Source: a virus
Virus record (IMG/VR): IMGVR_UViG_3300010885_037407
Span: 16,740 to 80,739 of that record
Length of the DNA: 64,000 nucleotides
Reading direction: 5' to 3' (one strand)
The translations under genes and the position numbers were made by a program. The notes below the pieces were generated by a model. The model ran no database searches, was not told the DNA's origin, and was given only the letters and a program-made list of their open reading frames with translations. This document shows, one piece after another, positions 52,363 to 60,590 of this stretch. Positions within the stretch are counted from its first letter, which is position 1, and each line of letters opens with the position of its first letter.

Positions 52363-52389
52363 AAAAAAGCCCCTAATTAAAGGAGCTTT
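52363..52389 (-). terminator. Intrinsic terminator
   Basis: Coding strand AAAGCTCCT-TTAATT-AGGGGCTTT then TTT: a 9-bp stem with one G-U pair and a U-run, placed after the stop at 52449. Confidence 0.8.
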
Positions 52390-52448
52390 AGTTTGTTTCT
52401 ATATATAAAGATAAGTATAATTTTTCAATCTACCAAATCTTTTTTTAT

Positions 52449-52697
52449 TTAAAAGCCGCGGCTTCCTTCTGAGTGTTCATCAAACCACATTTCAACTGCT
52501 TCGTCAAATGCAGATTCTAAATTATTTCCATCTAGACCATCTCTCACTGCTTGAACTAATTCTAACGCATCTTTAGTTTTGTTCTTTTTTAGCAATTTAA
52601 TTAATACATCTAAATTTTCATCAGGATCACGATAATTTTCATTTAACGCTTTTTTTACTTCCTCACGAATTAATTTTCTAAATTCTGATACTTTCAT
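52449..52697 (-). CDS. Small protein with CTS-like N-terminus
   Basis: An 82-residue protein starting MKVSEFRKLIREEVKKALNE then Asn. If cleaved after LNE it would leave a 62-residue acidic helical peptide (LDVLIKLLKKNKTKDALELV ...), much like T4 internal peptides or small internal proteins. Flanked by a terminator and a late-type motif, so transcribed as a single-gene unit. Confidence 0.6.
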   Translation of the reverse strand: MKVSEFRKLIREEVKKALNENYRDPDENLDVLIKLLKKNKTKDALELVQAVRDGLDGNNLESAFDEAVEMWFDEHSEGSRGF

Positions 52698-52705
52698 TGT
52701 TTATT

Positions 52706-52722
52706 TTTTATTATAAATAGTC
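52706..52722 (-). promoter_or_regulatory. Late-type promoter-like motif
   Basis: Coding strand GACTATTTATAATAAAA, a shortened late-type element 8 bases upstream of the ATG at 52697. Lower similarity than other copies. Confidence 0.4.
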
Positions 52723-52731
52723 GGTGTTTTA

Positions 52732-53100
52732 TTATGCTCCGACGATATATACATCATATCCGGTAAATGCTTTTGATAAAGGCTTAAGTGCATCTATAAC
52801 ACGATATCTAGCATCGTCTAATTGATCTTGAGCTTGTACTCCTATAGAAGGTTGAAATTCAAATTCACAAACGCTATCAGTTACTACATAGTTAATTAAT
52901 CTACAATCTTCTTGTTCTAAAATTTCAATTACCTTGTCCCATAAAGATTGATTGTTGCTTTCGGCTTTATTCCATGAAAAGTAAATAGCCGCTACAAGAT
53001 TGTTGTTTGTATGCTTTGCTTTGAATTTAGGCGCTTGAGCTTCTGTTAGTACTTTTTTAACCTCTTCTCTGATTAGTTTTTTGAATTCTTGAATTTTCAT
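52732..53100 (-). CDS. Hypothetical protein with CTS-like N-terminus
   Basis: A 122-residue protein beginning MKIQEFKKLIREEVKKVLTE then Ala. The LTE-A junction is the same tetrapeptide as the T4 gp23 cleavage site. The predicted mature part is a small alpha/beta domain (NLVAAIYFSWNKAESNNQSL, CRLINYVVTDSVCEFEF). Lies between tail tube and the 82-residue protein. Candidate encapsidated protein of unknown activity. Confidence 0.6.
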   Translation of the reverse strand: MKIQEFKKLIREEVKKVLTEAQAPKFKAKHTNNNLVAAIYFSWNKAESNNQSLWDKVIEILEQEDCRLINYVVTDSVCEFEFQPSIGVQAQDQLDDARYRVIDALKPLSKAFTGYDVYIVGA

Positions 53101-53124
53101 TTTTGTTTTTTTTACTACAATTTC

Positions 53125-53613
53125 CTAGAATTGTAATATTGCATAATCGTATTTCAAAGTTAATGCAATGTTAATAGCATCTTCAGTTCCCCAATCAAAG
53201 TCACCGAAGTTAGCATCTCCAATATAAGCACCCTTTAATGTCCATTCTTCTACTTTGTCACCTACTGGCCCTAAAGCATTAAATGTAATATCTTTTTTGT
53301 ACATATCAGAATAACCATCTCTACCAGTTACAGATTCATGAGATAAACGAACCCATTCCATTACTGCTTGAGCAGCAGAAGGAACTACAGGATCATAAAG
53401 AGTAATAGAAACATCATTCCATCTTCCTTTTCCTTTAAGTTTTCTCTCAACGTTGATATGATCTAATACCACATCACCGAAAGTGATTCCTGGTCTGTTT
53501 GCTGCTTTTATTAGGTAAGCAGGAATACCTTCAATGTACATGATGAAACGGTTTGCTACTTTCGGTTCAAAAGCGGTAAACATGATTTCTGTTGGGTCTA
53601 ATAATTCAGCCAT
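53125..53613 (-). CDS. Tail tube protein, gp19-like
   Basis: A 162-residue tail tube protein. NRFIMYIEGIPAYLIKAANR and the WNDVSITLYDPVVPSAAQAV segment with an ALTLKYDYAIL end match gp19-type tubes of contractile tails. It polymerises into the inner tube around the tape measure. Two late-type motifs in tandem upstream (53639-53658, 53687-53706) suit its high copy number. Confidence 0.93.
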   Translation of the reverse strand: MAELLDPTEIMFTAFEPKVANRFIMYIEGIPAYLIKAANRPGITFGDVVLDHINVERKLKGKGRWNDVSITLYDPVVPSAAQAVMEWVRLSHESVTGRDGYSDMYKKDITFNALGPVGDKVEEWTLKGAYIGDANFGDFDWGTEDAINIALTLKYDYAILQF

Positions 53614-53638
53614 TTTGTTATAAGTTGTTTAAGTTCTT

Positions 53639-53658
53639 TTTTAATATAAATATCATCC
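53639..53658 (-). promoter_or_regulatory. Late-type promoter-like motif (tube, proximal)
   Basis: Coding strand GGATGATATTTATATTAAAA, 25 bases upstream of the tail tube ATG. Second copy lies 29 bases further upstream. Confidence 0.5.
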
Positions 53659-53686
53659 TTTCGGAAAAAACATAACTTTATCTTTT

Positions 53687-53706
53687 ATTTAATATAAATA
53701 TGTAAG
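53687..53706 (-). promoter_or_regulatory. Late-type promoter-like motif (tube, distal)
   Basis: Coding strand CTTACATATTTATATTAAAT, identical over 17 bases to the copy ahead of 54136. It immediately follows an intrinsic terminator. Confidence 0.6.
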
Positions 53707-53716
53707 TGTCTAAAAA

Positions 53717-53743
53717 ACAAAAGAAAAGGGACTATAGTCCCTT
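53717..53743 (-). terminator. Intrinsic terminator
   Basis: Coding strand AAGGGACTATAGTCCCTT followed by TTCTTTTGTTT: an 18-base perfect palindrome (53726-53743) plus U-rich tail, between gene 53774-54136 and the tube unit. Confidence 0.8.
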
Positions 53744-53773
53744 GATTCTTTATTAATTATTATACACTCAACT

Positions 53774-54136
53774 TTATTTTAAAAATAAATTTGCTTCCGG
53801 TTCAATATTAGGAAAATATTCATTAGTCTCATACACTTCGTCATCATCTTTTGCTTTTAGTAGATACCAAGGCTTATTATCGTCTTCTTTACGGATTGCT
53901 CTTTTGCCTTTATAAAGTGTTGCTGTATAACCCAATAATTGTTTAAATTCGTCCGGAGTTGTTGTCTTTTTTGCATCTACTAGAGCTGCTTTCAAGTTTG
54001 GGTAAATTTTAATTATTCTGAAACGATCTCTGTCATGATCTTTTACTATTTGACTAACGCCAAACCTAGGAGTTGATTCATTTAGAACACGGCGAATTTC
54101 TTCGCGAATTAGTTTTTTAAATTCTATTACTTTCAT
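53774..54136 (-). CDS. Hypothetical protein with CTS-like N-terminus
   Basis: A 120-residue protein starting MKVIEFKKLIREEIRRVLNE then Ser. After the putative LNE cleavage point comes a basic beta-rich domain (DRFRIIKIYPNLKAALVDAK) with a C-terminal acidic stretch (KAKDDDEVYETNEYFPNIEP). Flanked by a terminator on each side, it is a single-gene late unit between sheath and tube. Function unknown. Confidence 0.6.
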   Translation of the reverse strand: MKVIEFKKLIREEIRRVLNESTPRFGVSQIVKDHDRDRFRIIKIYPNLKAALVDAKKTTTPDEFKQLLGYTATLYKGKRAIRKEDDNKPWYLLKAKDDDEVYETNEYFPNIEPEANLFLK

Positions 54137-54149
54137 TTTTAGTTCTTTT

Positions 54150-54169
54150 ATTTAATATAAATATGTAAG
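54150..54169 (-). promoter_or_regulatory. Late-type promoter-like motif
   Basis: Coding strand ACTTACATATTTATATTAAA, 13 bases upstream of the ATG at 54136, directly after the sheath terminator. Confidence 0.6.
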
Positions 54170-54181
54170 TATTGAAAAAAC

Positions 54182-54210
54182 AAAAGAAAAGGGACTAATA
54201 AATAGTCCCT
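54182..54210 (-). terminator. Intrinsic terminator after the tail sheath gene
   Basis: Coding strand AGGGACTA-TTTAT-TAGTCCCT then TTTCTTTTG: an 8-bp stem, 5-base loop and U-rich tail. Nearly the same stem sequence as the terminator at 53726-53743. Confidence 0.8.
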
Positions 54211-54233
54211 CTTACTTTGCAATTTACATTTTA

Positions 54234-56666
54234 TTATGCTCCTGGAAATGCAGCACCTGTAGGTAAAATATTAAAGTCAATTATAATAAATTCTGCGGTT
54301 TTCGCAGGTTGTAAATAAATTTGACCATACATAATATTTCTATCAATGATGTCTGCAGTATTATTTGTTTCATCCATTACAACTTTGAATCCATAAAGAC
54401 CTTGACGTTGTTGAACTGATTCTAAATAAGGATTACAAATATTTAAGAATCTGTTACGAGTTGCTGCTGTATTGTTTTCGAATACCAAATACTTTGTTGC
54501 AGATGCAATAAATTTCTTAACTGCAATTAACATTCTTCTTACATTGATTCTATCTAATGCTGATGGTTTAGCTTGAAGAGTCTTTTGACCCCAAACACAA
54601 ACACCTTGAGCAGGGAAAGTTGCAATTGGATTGATTCTTCCTTCATAAAGATCATCTCTTTCTGCATGAGTTAATCTAGAATAAGCGTCTAGCACTGAAG
54701 TTAAACCTCCTCTATTCAATCCTGCAGGAGCATACCATTCAGCAGCTACTTTATCATTGAAAGAAAGTACACCTGGAATAACTACGGAAGGCGGAACCCA
54801 AACTGGTTTGTTAATTCCTGCATCCATAATTTTTACCCATGGGTAATAAGTTGCTGCATAATTGTTATCAATAGCTTGAATTGTTGATACTGCCGTTGCA
54901 ATATTTGAAGTCAATCCAACACAATCAAATACAAAGAAAGTATCTGCTCTATCCAAACACATATTAGCTGCATAATCAATAATAGCAGAGTGAGATTCTT
55001 GAGTCACACCTGGAAGAACTAACATATTAATATCTAATTCATCTGGATTAGATACTGAATCAATTGCATTGGTATATACTGAATAATCTTTAGCAGTGTT
55101 ACTTCTTAAATCATATCCTTGAGTATTAGCAGCTACAATATCAGCCCCTACTAAAATTCTACGGTTTGGTTGAACTCCGTCTGCTCCGCCTTGAAAAGGT
55201 ACAACAAACTTACGAGTTTCTATATTTGAATTAGTTAAATCAATTGAGCTTGAATATGAATAGCTTGAATCTTGATTGAAATTGGACAATAAGAATTTAG
55301 CATTGTTACCTACAGTTGCAGATGTTTTTGGAGTTGGCTTCAAATAATTTGCGTTGTCTGTAAGAGCAAAATCATAATCAAATCCAAAATGTTTACGTTT
55401 ATTGAAAATTCCATTTATTTGTTGAACAGATACAAATGAAGCTGATGTAGGTTGCGTAAATATACTTGGTAATGGAGAATACAATGCCGCAAAACCAAAT
55501 GGTACTAATTGAGGAGATACAGATGCATTTTCAACAGCAGTGTCAACTTCAACATATACATATTTAGATTTATTTGAATAATCTCCATTGATAATTACTT
55601 TACCGCTTACAAATGTTTTATATCTATCTCCAATTATTCTAGCTATAAATCTAGGAGAATTTGGGTCTAAATTAATATTATCAAAAGATTCTAAAATATT
55701 GGGTCTAACATCAGAATCTTGAGTAGAAAATGGTGAGCCTAATATATTTAATTTAGTTTGATCAACTGCTCTAATTGTAACACTAAAAGATCCATATTCA
55801 GATCCTGCAACTGTTCCAGCTGCTTTGATATTTGAAATAGCAGCTTTAATTTCATAGTTAGCATTTATACCTGAACTAATAGTATGAAGTTTAAATAAAT
55901 TTTGATTGGTGCCAGCTACAGTTTGTGAAATGATATAAGGAGTAGTTGCTTCTTTTGCAGTTTCAGAAAAATCTAATGCTGCTGATCCTGTCGATAAAAA
56001 TACTGAAACTGCCGCGTCAGCAGCTAATGATGCAGATGCTGCTTGAGGGAAGAATGTATATAAATACCCTGGATTAGAAGTTACTTGAGGCGTTAAACTA
56101 AATACTTTTGATAAATAATTTGCATTTGTAAGACTTAACGAAGCGCTATACAATGCTGCTCCAGCAGCTAATGCATTAGGGAATGCTGTTGTGCTTGTGT
56201 CAACAGTAAATGAACCTGAAATATTTACTACAAATGATCCTGAAGTATTCGAAGTTAATGTAGATTTATTAAATAAAGTTGTTGTACCATTATAAAATGC
56301 ATCTGTTTCAGATACTACTTGAGAAGGATGAATCAATCCAATATGTTTTGTTCCAAATGAACCTGTTGCTATAATAGCAACTGGGTTTAATATTGAATAC
56401 CCATCATCATGAAGAGTACGAACAACTGTTAATTGTCCTGAATTTGCTAAATACTCCTTAGCTGCGTAAGGTAAGTATAAATTAGGGTTAGTGTCACCGA
56501 AAATTTGTACAAACTCTCCAAATGAAGATACTGATGTTGGTATCATTGCAGGCCCTTTTACTGTAGGTCCTATAAATGCTGCTCCAATCTCAGAAATTCC
56601 TTGAGGTAAGTATGACAAATCCTTTTCATTGGTAAACACACCAGCACTAACGATTTTTTCTGCCAT
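54234..56666 (-). CDS. Tail sheath protein, gp18-like
   Basis: An 810-residue contractile sheath protein, longer than T4 gp18 (about 659). The conserved C-terminal core is clear: PWVKIMDAGINKPVWVPPS, EWYAPAGLNRGGL, DDLYEGRINPIATFPAQGV, VWGQKTLQAKPSALDRINVR, ending FIIIDFNILPTGAAFPGA. Residues about 110-330 form an extra Ser/Thr/Ala-rich insertion, likely an exposed domain. It surrounds the tube and contracts on infection. Separate late-type motif upstream and strong terminator downstream. Confidence 0.95.
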   Translation of the reverse strand: MAEKIVSAGVFTNEKDLSYLPQGISEIGAAFIGPTVKGPAMIPTSVSSFGEFVQIFGDTNPNLYLPYAAKEYLANSGQLTVVRTLHDDGYSILNPVAIIATGSFGTKHIGLIHPSQVVSETDAFYNGTTTLFNKSTLTSNTSGSFVVNISGSFTVDTSTTAFPNALAAGAALYSASLSLTNANYLSKVFSLTPQVTSNPGYLYTFFPQAASASLAADAAVSVFLSTGSAALDFSETAKEATTPYIISQTVAGTNQNLFKLHTISSGINANYEIKAAISNIKAAGTVAGSEYGSFSVTIRAVDQTKLNILGSPFSTQDSDVRPNILESFDNINLDPNSPRFIARIIGDRYKTFVSGKVIINGDYSNKSKYVYVEVDTAVENASVSPQLVPFGFAALYSPLPSIFTQPTSASFVSVQQINGIFNKRKHFGFDYDFALTDNANYLKPTPKTSATVGNNAKFLLSNFNQDSSYSYSSSIDLTNSNIETRKFVVPFQGGADGVQPNRRILVGADIVAANTQGYDLRSNTAKDYSVYTNAIDSVSNPDELDINMLVLPGVTQESHSAIIDYAANMCLDRADTFFVFDCVGLTSNIATAVSTIQAIDNNYAATYYPWVKIMDAGINKPVWVPPSVVIPGVLSFNDKVAAEWYAPAGLNRGGLTSVLDAYSRLTHAERDDLYEGRINPIATFPAQGVCVWGQKTLQAKPSALDRINVRRMLIAVKKFIASATKYLVFENNTAATRNRFLNICNPYLESVQQRQGLYGFKVVMDETNNTADIIDRNIMYGQIYLQPAKTAEFIIIDFNILPTGAAFPGA

Positions 56667-56700
56667 TGTATTAAATGTTTAAAGGGTTAAGATTATGTTT

Positions 56701-56722
56701 ATATTTAATAATAAATATGTAA
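56701..56722 (-). promoter_or_regulatory. Late-type promoter-like motif ahead of sheath
   Basis: Coding strand TTACATATTTATTATTAAAT, a one-base-longer variant of the late element, 34 bases upstream of the sheath ATG. Confidence 0.5.
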
Positions 56723-56740
56723 TTTTAAATTGAAACAAGG

Positions 56741-57019
56741 TTATACAGGTATAAAAAATCCAGTATCTACATTAATATTACCTTCGCCGTATTTGCTTGT
56801 AATTTCATTTCCAAAAACTTCTTCTTTAGCTTGAGTTGCTAAATATTCAGACGTATAAGTATTTTCTAATTCGTCTAATCTTTTTAACTGTTCTTGAGTT
56901 AATATTTGTTCAATTTTAAGTTGCCCAAATTTAGCAGTTAACGTTGCATATTGTTAACGCAAGTTATTTATCTCTTGAAGTTCTGCTTCAGTTAATTGTA
57001 TTTGTTCTTTTTCTGTCAT
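56741..57019 (-). pseudogene. Small late gene interrupted by an in-frame TAA
   Basis: A single frame runs from an ATG (57017-57019) to a TAA (56741-56743) for 93 codons but contains one internal TAA at 56954-56956 (codon 22). Before it: MTEKEQIQLTEAELQEINNL then Arg. After it: QYATLTAKFGQLKIEQILTQ and onwards to TGFFIPV, with no ATG for reinitiation. The coiled-coil register continues across the stop, as in small T4-type tail-region proteins. A point mutation, sequencing error or readthrough would explain it. Accounts for most of the gap 56667-57068. Confidence 0.7.
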
Positions 57020-57036
57020 AACTAATTATTTAAGTT

Positions 57037-57056
57037 CTATATATAAATATGTAATA
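57037..57056 (-). promoter_or_regulatory. Late-type promoter-like motif
   Basis: Coding strand TATTACATATTTATATATAG, 17 bases upstream of the interrupted ORF's ATG. The intact motif suggests that the locus is, or was recently, expressed. Confidence 0.5.
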
Positions 57057-57068
57057 ACCTTTCGAAAC

Positions 57069-58259
57069 CTATGCTAAGGCGTCTTGATTAATGAATTTTC
57101 CAATTCCTATTACTTTATCTCCTGGTACTAAATTATAATCTAAATTAGTAAGGTTTAATACTAATGTGCTTATATCAGATAGTTCACTGAAAGATATAAT
57201 TGCCGATCTTGGAATTACTGTACTAGCAGCGTCCCAATTCAAGCTTTTATGAAAAAATACAAAATTATCTATACTAGTTAGTGACATTCCTGTTGGTGCA
57301 GTAAGCCATCCAGATGGGAATGAAACAGTATTAGTATTTGTAACTGTTCCTGTTAATTGATTGTTTGTATTAAGATATGTAGCAACAAGTACTGTAGTGT
57401 TTGATGATAGTTGTGCATTTCTATTTACGGTTCCGGCAATTGTCATTGGCCTTGCAGATGTAGAAGCTGCTACGTCAGTAATGCCGTCAACTTCAATTCC
57501 CATAACAAATCTATTAATAGGATTAAGTTTATACATTATTGGAGCATTAGGACCAGTTGCATTTAATATATGTGCTTTAGTTCTCATTGACAATGTAGCT
57601 TTTACTACGCGATCTTCCCCTACATTGTTCATATTCTCAAAAGAAGGAGGATCTATACTAGTAATAAATTTATATGAATCGCCAAAGGCTTTTCCGTCAA
57701 ACCATAATAAATGCTCTACAATTTCATTTAATTGAACTGTATTATTTGTCCAGCATATCAATTCATATTCTACTTGAACAAATTTAGGAACATCTACTGA
57801 ATAATATTCTTTCTCTATAGGAGCTCCTGTTAATGCGAATCTAGAGTATCTATTATTTTTAGTATATTTTCTTTCTACTGTAATTCTAGCATCGGCAGAT
57901 TCTAAAACTTTTAAATCTTGAATATCTTCTCTTTTAGATACAGAATTTCTTCTTATCATTATTATAGGAGTAAGAGTTTTTCCTTGAGAATCACGAAGAC
58001 ATCCATGTTTTTGTACTGATGCCCATTTCTCTCCATTTGCAAATATAATTGGTACAGTAATAATAGAATTTTCTTCCATTACTGTAGGCTGTATAATAGT
58101 TTCTAAATGCCATTTAATAGCATAATCTATATCGTATAATGAAGTAGATATATCTTTAACAGTCCCATCTCTTTTAAAATCAGACTGCCCTGCAGCTTCT
58201 CGAACTTGTTTGTTAGTGCTAAATGTAGATTCTGTTTTATTTGGTTTATCTTGTCTCAT
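57069..58259 (-). CDS. Putative tail completion/sheath terminator protein (gp15-like position)
   Basis: A 396-residue protein. The first 260 residues (YDIDYAIKWHLETIIQPTVM, VPIIFANGEKWASVQKHG, VQVEYELICWTNNTVQLNEI) look like the gp15-type tail completion fold. The last 130 residues form a Thr/Ser/Asn-rich beta domain that T4 gp15 lacks. Gene order (gp13-, gp14-like upstream, sheath downstream) is that of T4 13-14-15-18. Assignment rests on order and partial pattern. Confidence 0.55.
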   Translation of the reverse strand: MRQDKPNKTESTFSTNKQVREAAGQSDFKRDGTVKDISTSLYDIDYAIKWHLETIIQPTVMEENSIITVPIIFANGEKWASVQKHGCLRDSQGKTLTPIIMIRRNSVSKREDIQDLKVLESADARITVERKYTKNNRYSRFALTGAPIEKEYYSVDVPKFVQVEYELICWTNNTVQLNEIVEHLLWFDGKAFGDSYKFITSIDPPSFENMNNVGEDRVVKATLSMRTKAHILNATGPNAPIMYKLNPINRFVMGIEVDGITDVAASTSARPMTIAGTVNRNAQLSSNTTVLVATYLNTNNQLTGTVTNTNTVSFPSGWLTAPTGMSLTSIDNFVFFHKSLNWDAASTVIPRSAIISFSELSDISTLVLNLTNLDYNLVPGDKVIGIGKFINQDALA

Positions 58260-58789
58260 TATAAATTATTTGGCAATGTTGAATTTTTAATTGAAGTAGA
58301 ATTTCCAAATCTTGTTTTAACAATATTAACTTTAGATTGACGAGTTTGATGTGCTACACAAATTACAGATAAACTATAACCATGTTCCGAACCTCCAAAC
58401 CAGTTGTCTGGATCTTTTCCTACAAAATTTTGGTTATCTACTACAGAATCAAGTTCAAAAAATCTACTACGATATTCTATAATATCTCCAATTTCAGGAT
58501 GATTGTCGCCTTCAATTAAATCATCTTTTAAAAATGCAAAAGTACCAGTTTGGTTCACTTCCATTCCAAAATCTTCGGCTGTCCAAACTTCATCATCAAA
58601 TGTAACTATTGAAGGAATTAATACTGCAGATTGATATGTCTTACTTGTAGTTTCATCATATATATTTGTACTAGTTGCTAATAAATTCAATTTATAGAAT
58701 AAGACTTCAGTATCAATCCATCTATGAATCAATTCTTTATTTAAACTTCTAATTAAAGAAACGTCTCTTTGTCCTCCAAATAATGCCAT
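58259..58789 (-). CDS. Neck protein, gp14-like
   Basis: A 176-residue protein. NKELIHRWIDTEVLFYKLNL followed by TNIYDETTSKTY and a late HGYSLSVICVAHQTRQSK strand are typical of gp14-type neck proteins in T4-related phages. It overlaps the next ATG by one base (TAATG-type junction). Would join head to tail together with the gp13-like protein. Confidence 0.7.
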   Translation of the reverse strand: MALFGGQRDVSLIRSLNKELIHRWIDTEVLFYKLNLLATSTNIYDETTSKTYQSAVLIPSIVTFDDEVWTAEDFGMEVNQTGTFAFLKDDLIEGDNHPEIGDIIEYRSRFFELDSVVDNQNFVGKDPDNWFGGSEHGYSLSVICVAHQTRQSKVNIVKTRFGNSTSIKNSTLPNNL

Positions 58790-58793
58790 AATA

Positions 58794-59948
58794 TTATCCT
58801 ATATAAATAGGCATAGGTACCTTATTTAATTGTGATTGAATATTATCTGATTCTTCAGTCATTTTCGCTAATTGTGATTGACGAGATACAGCTTCAAGGT
58901 TTTCTCTCAACTGTGTAATCAAGGCTTCTCTTTCTGTTTGGCTCTGTGAAATTAAATCAGCTCCATTTAATGTAATTTCAGAACCAGGAATTGGTACTGA
59001 GCTATATTTGTTTCTAATATTACCTAATACTTCTTTGGCTAGCGCCAATGTATACTTAAATATCCATTGTTTACCTGCAGGGTTAATTTCAGAATACTTA
59101 TGTAATTCATAAGGAGCATTTGAAAAGTCTCCAATTACATTAGACCCTGTTTGGACTGTCAAAGCACCTCGATCTTCAGTGGTAATATAATGTATATATA
59201 CTTTATAATCGTATGTAGGAACTGGAAATATTCTTAATCTATCTCCTTGTACTTCGAAACTATATGCTGATTTACGAATCATGTCATTGAATTCGATAGA
59301 TTGTAATCTTAATATATCAGCATACATTGGCTGCATCATAAATGATACGCCGGGAGACATTGCTCCAAATCCAAATTGATCAAGCATACCTTGAGAACCT
59401 AAACCTGTTCCAACAAAAGGATCAAAGTATCTAACAATAGCTGGAGGATTATCATGTAATATCTTTTTAATTTCAATATGTTTTGTTGAATCACTAGCTA
59501 CTTCGAAATTTGCTTTTGTTATATCATATATTTGTTCACCAGTTACTAAATTAATTGAAGCTGTTTTATAAGTTAAATAACCGCCTGAACCTGCTTCAGT
59601 TCCGTAATTTTTTGCTATGGATATTAATCTATTTAAAGTAGTATTAACTGGCTTAGCAGTAAGGTTTGTTCCTGTTGGAGACCCTTGCAGTTGAAACATA
59701 TTATCTCTAATAGCAAATTGATTTACTTGATTGGAATATTCCAATGTAGCTTCCTCAAAGCAATTATATAAATGAGTTGCTTGAAGCTCTACATCATTTA
59801 ATGGGTATCCTAATCGTATAGCACAGAAGTTAGCTACTTTATCAGAATGTGATACATACAGATTATCTGTATCAAAAAATCCAAATGTACCTGACGAACC
59901 AGTTACATATGTGCTTGAGCCTGTCCAAATTGGAATTGTTACCGCCAT
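58794..59948 (-). CDS. Neck protein, gp13-like
   Basis: A 384-residue protein. GTFGFFDTDNLYVSHSDKVA and the LGYPLNDVELQATHLYNCFE then EATLEYSNQVNQ segment match gp13-type neck proteins. DRLRIFPVPTYDYKVYIHYI is the conserved beta hairpin of the C-terminal half. Caps the portal after DNA packaging in T4. Late-type motif at 59959-59978. Confidence 0.72.
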   Translation of the reverse strand: MAVTIPIWTGSSTYVTGSSGTFGFFDTDNLYVSHSDKVANFCAIRLGYPLNDVELQATHLYNCFEEATLEYSNQVNQFAIRDNMFQLQGSPTGTNLTAKPVNTTLNRLISIAKNYGTEAGSGGYLTYKTASINLVTGEQIYDITKANFEVASDSTKHIEIKKILHDNPPAIVRYFDPFVGTGLGSQGMLDQFGFGAMSPGVSFMMQPMYADILRLQSIEFNDMIRKSAYSFEVQGDRLRIFPVPTYDYKVYIHYITTEDRGALTVQTGSNVIGDFSNAPYELHKYSEINPAGKQWIFKYTLALAKEVLGNIRNKYSSVPIPGSEITLNGADLISQSQTEREALITQLRENLEAVSRQSQLAKMTEESDNIQSQLNKVPMPIYIG

Positions 59949-59958
59949 TGTTTATTTA

Positions 59959-59978
59959 ATTTATAATAAATATCTTAT
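59959..59978 (-). promoter_or_regulatory. Late-type promoter-like motif
   Basis: Coding strand AATAAGATATTTATTATAAA, the TTATAA-containing variant, 10 bases upstream of the gp13-like ATG. Confidence 0.45.
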
Positions 59979-59980
59979 TT

Positions 59981-60583
59981 TTATTTTAAAAGATTCCAAT
60001 ATTCAGTGAAATGTTTTTGTCTATCTGCTAAACCTATTGTGCCGCCGTTAACTCTTTTTGTTACTGAAGTTACGGTAGTTACGTCAGAACCTTTATCGCA
60101 TACTGCCCAAAGTTTATTTGATTCAAAAAAGAATGCTGCTGAAGCTAAAGGATATTTTGATGCTACTAAATCTGGATTAGCTACGCAATCTTCCCCGATA
60201 AAAGCACTGAATTTTTCATAATTAGTTTTACCTGTTAACTGAATAAACCCTCTTCCATGAAATTTGAATCCTTCTTTTGAAGCTTCATCTCCATTACCCA
60301 TTCTAGAAGCATATACTCTAGAACCTATTTTTTCTTTTTGACGAGCATAAAGTTCTGATAAATTTCCTGGAAAATATTTACCAAAGATTGTTTTCAATCC
60401 TTGAGCTGAGTAGTTTAAATTTTCATTAACTAATTTAAAATTTCCTGACTCATGAGAGCATTGTGCTAAAAAATGAGCAAGCCTTAAATTAGTAGTAATG
60501 TTAAATTTTTCAGCAGCTGCTGGTATTTGATCTAATACACTATCCGCAATTTTACCTTTTAGTTTTGTTAAGTTCAATGACAT
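59981..60583 (-). CDS. Endolysin, GH19 chitinase-like family
   Basis: A 200-residue single-domain GH19 enzyme. The catalytic Glu lies in AQCSHESGNF with the second acidic residue in LVNENLNYSA, and KFHGRGFIQLTGKTNY is the family signature. Phage GH19 enzymes cleave the glycan strand of peptidoglycan. No signal peptide or transmembrane segment, so it needs a holin or release factor for export; none is evident nearby. Sits among neck genes, unlike T4. Confidence 0.92.
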   Translation of the reverse strand: MSLNLTKLKGKIADSVLDQIPAAAEKFNITTNLRLAHFLAQCSHESGNFKLVNENLNYSAQGLKTIFGKYFPGNLSELYARQKEKIGSRVYASRMGNGDEASKEGFKFHGRGFIQLTGKTNYEKFSAFIGEDCVANPDLVASKYPLASAAFFFESNKLWAVCDKGSDVTTVTSVTKRVNGGTIGLADRQKHFTEYWNLLK

Positions 60584-60590
60584 AGTTAAA

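Noticed and set aside
56741-57019. Two separate genes flanking the internal TAA
   Set aside because: The second part has no start codon near its beginning, and the helical register is continuous, so one interrupted gene is simpler.
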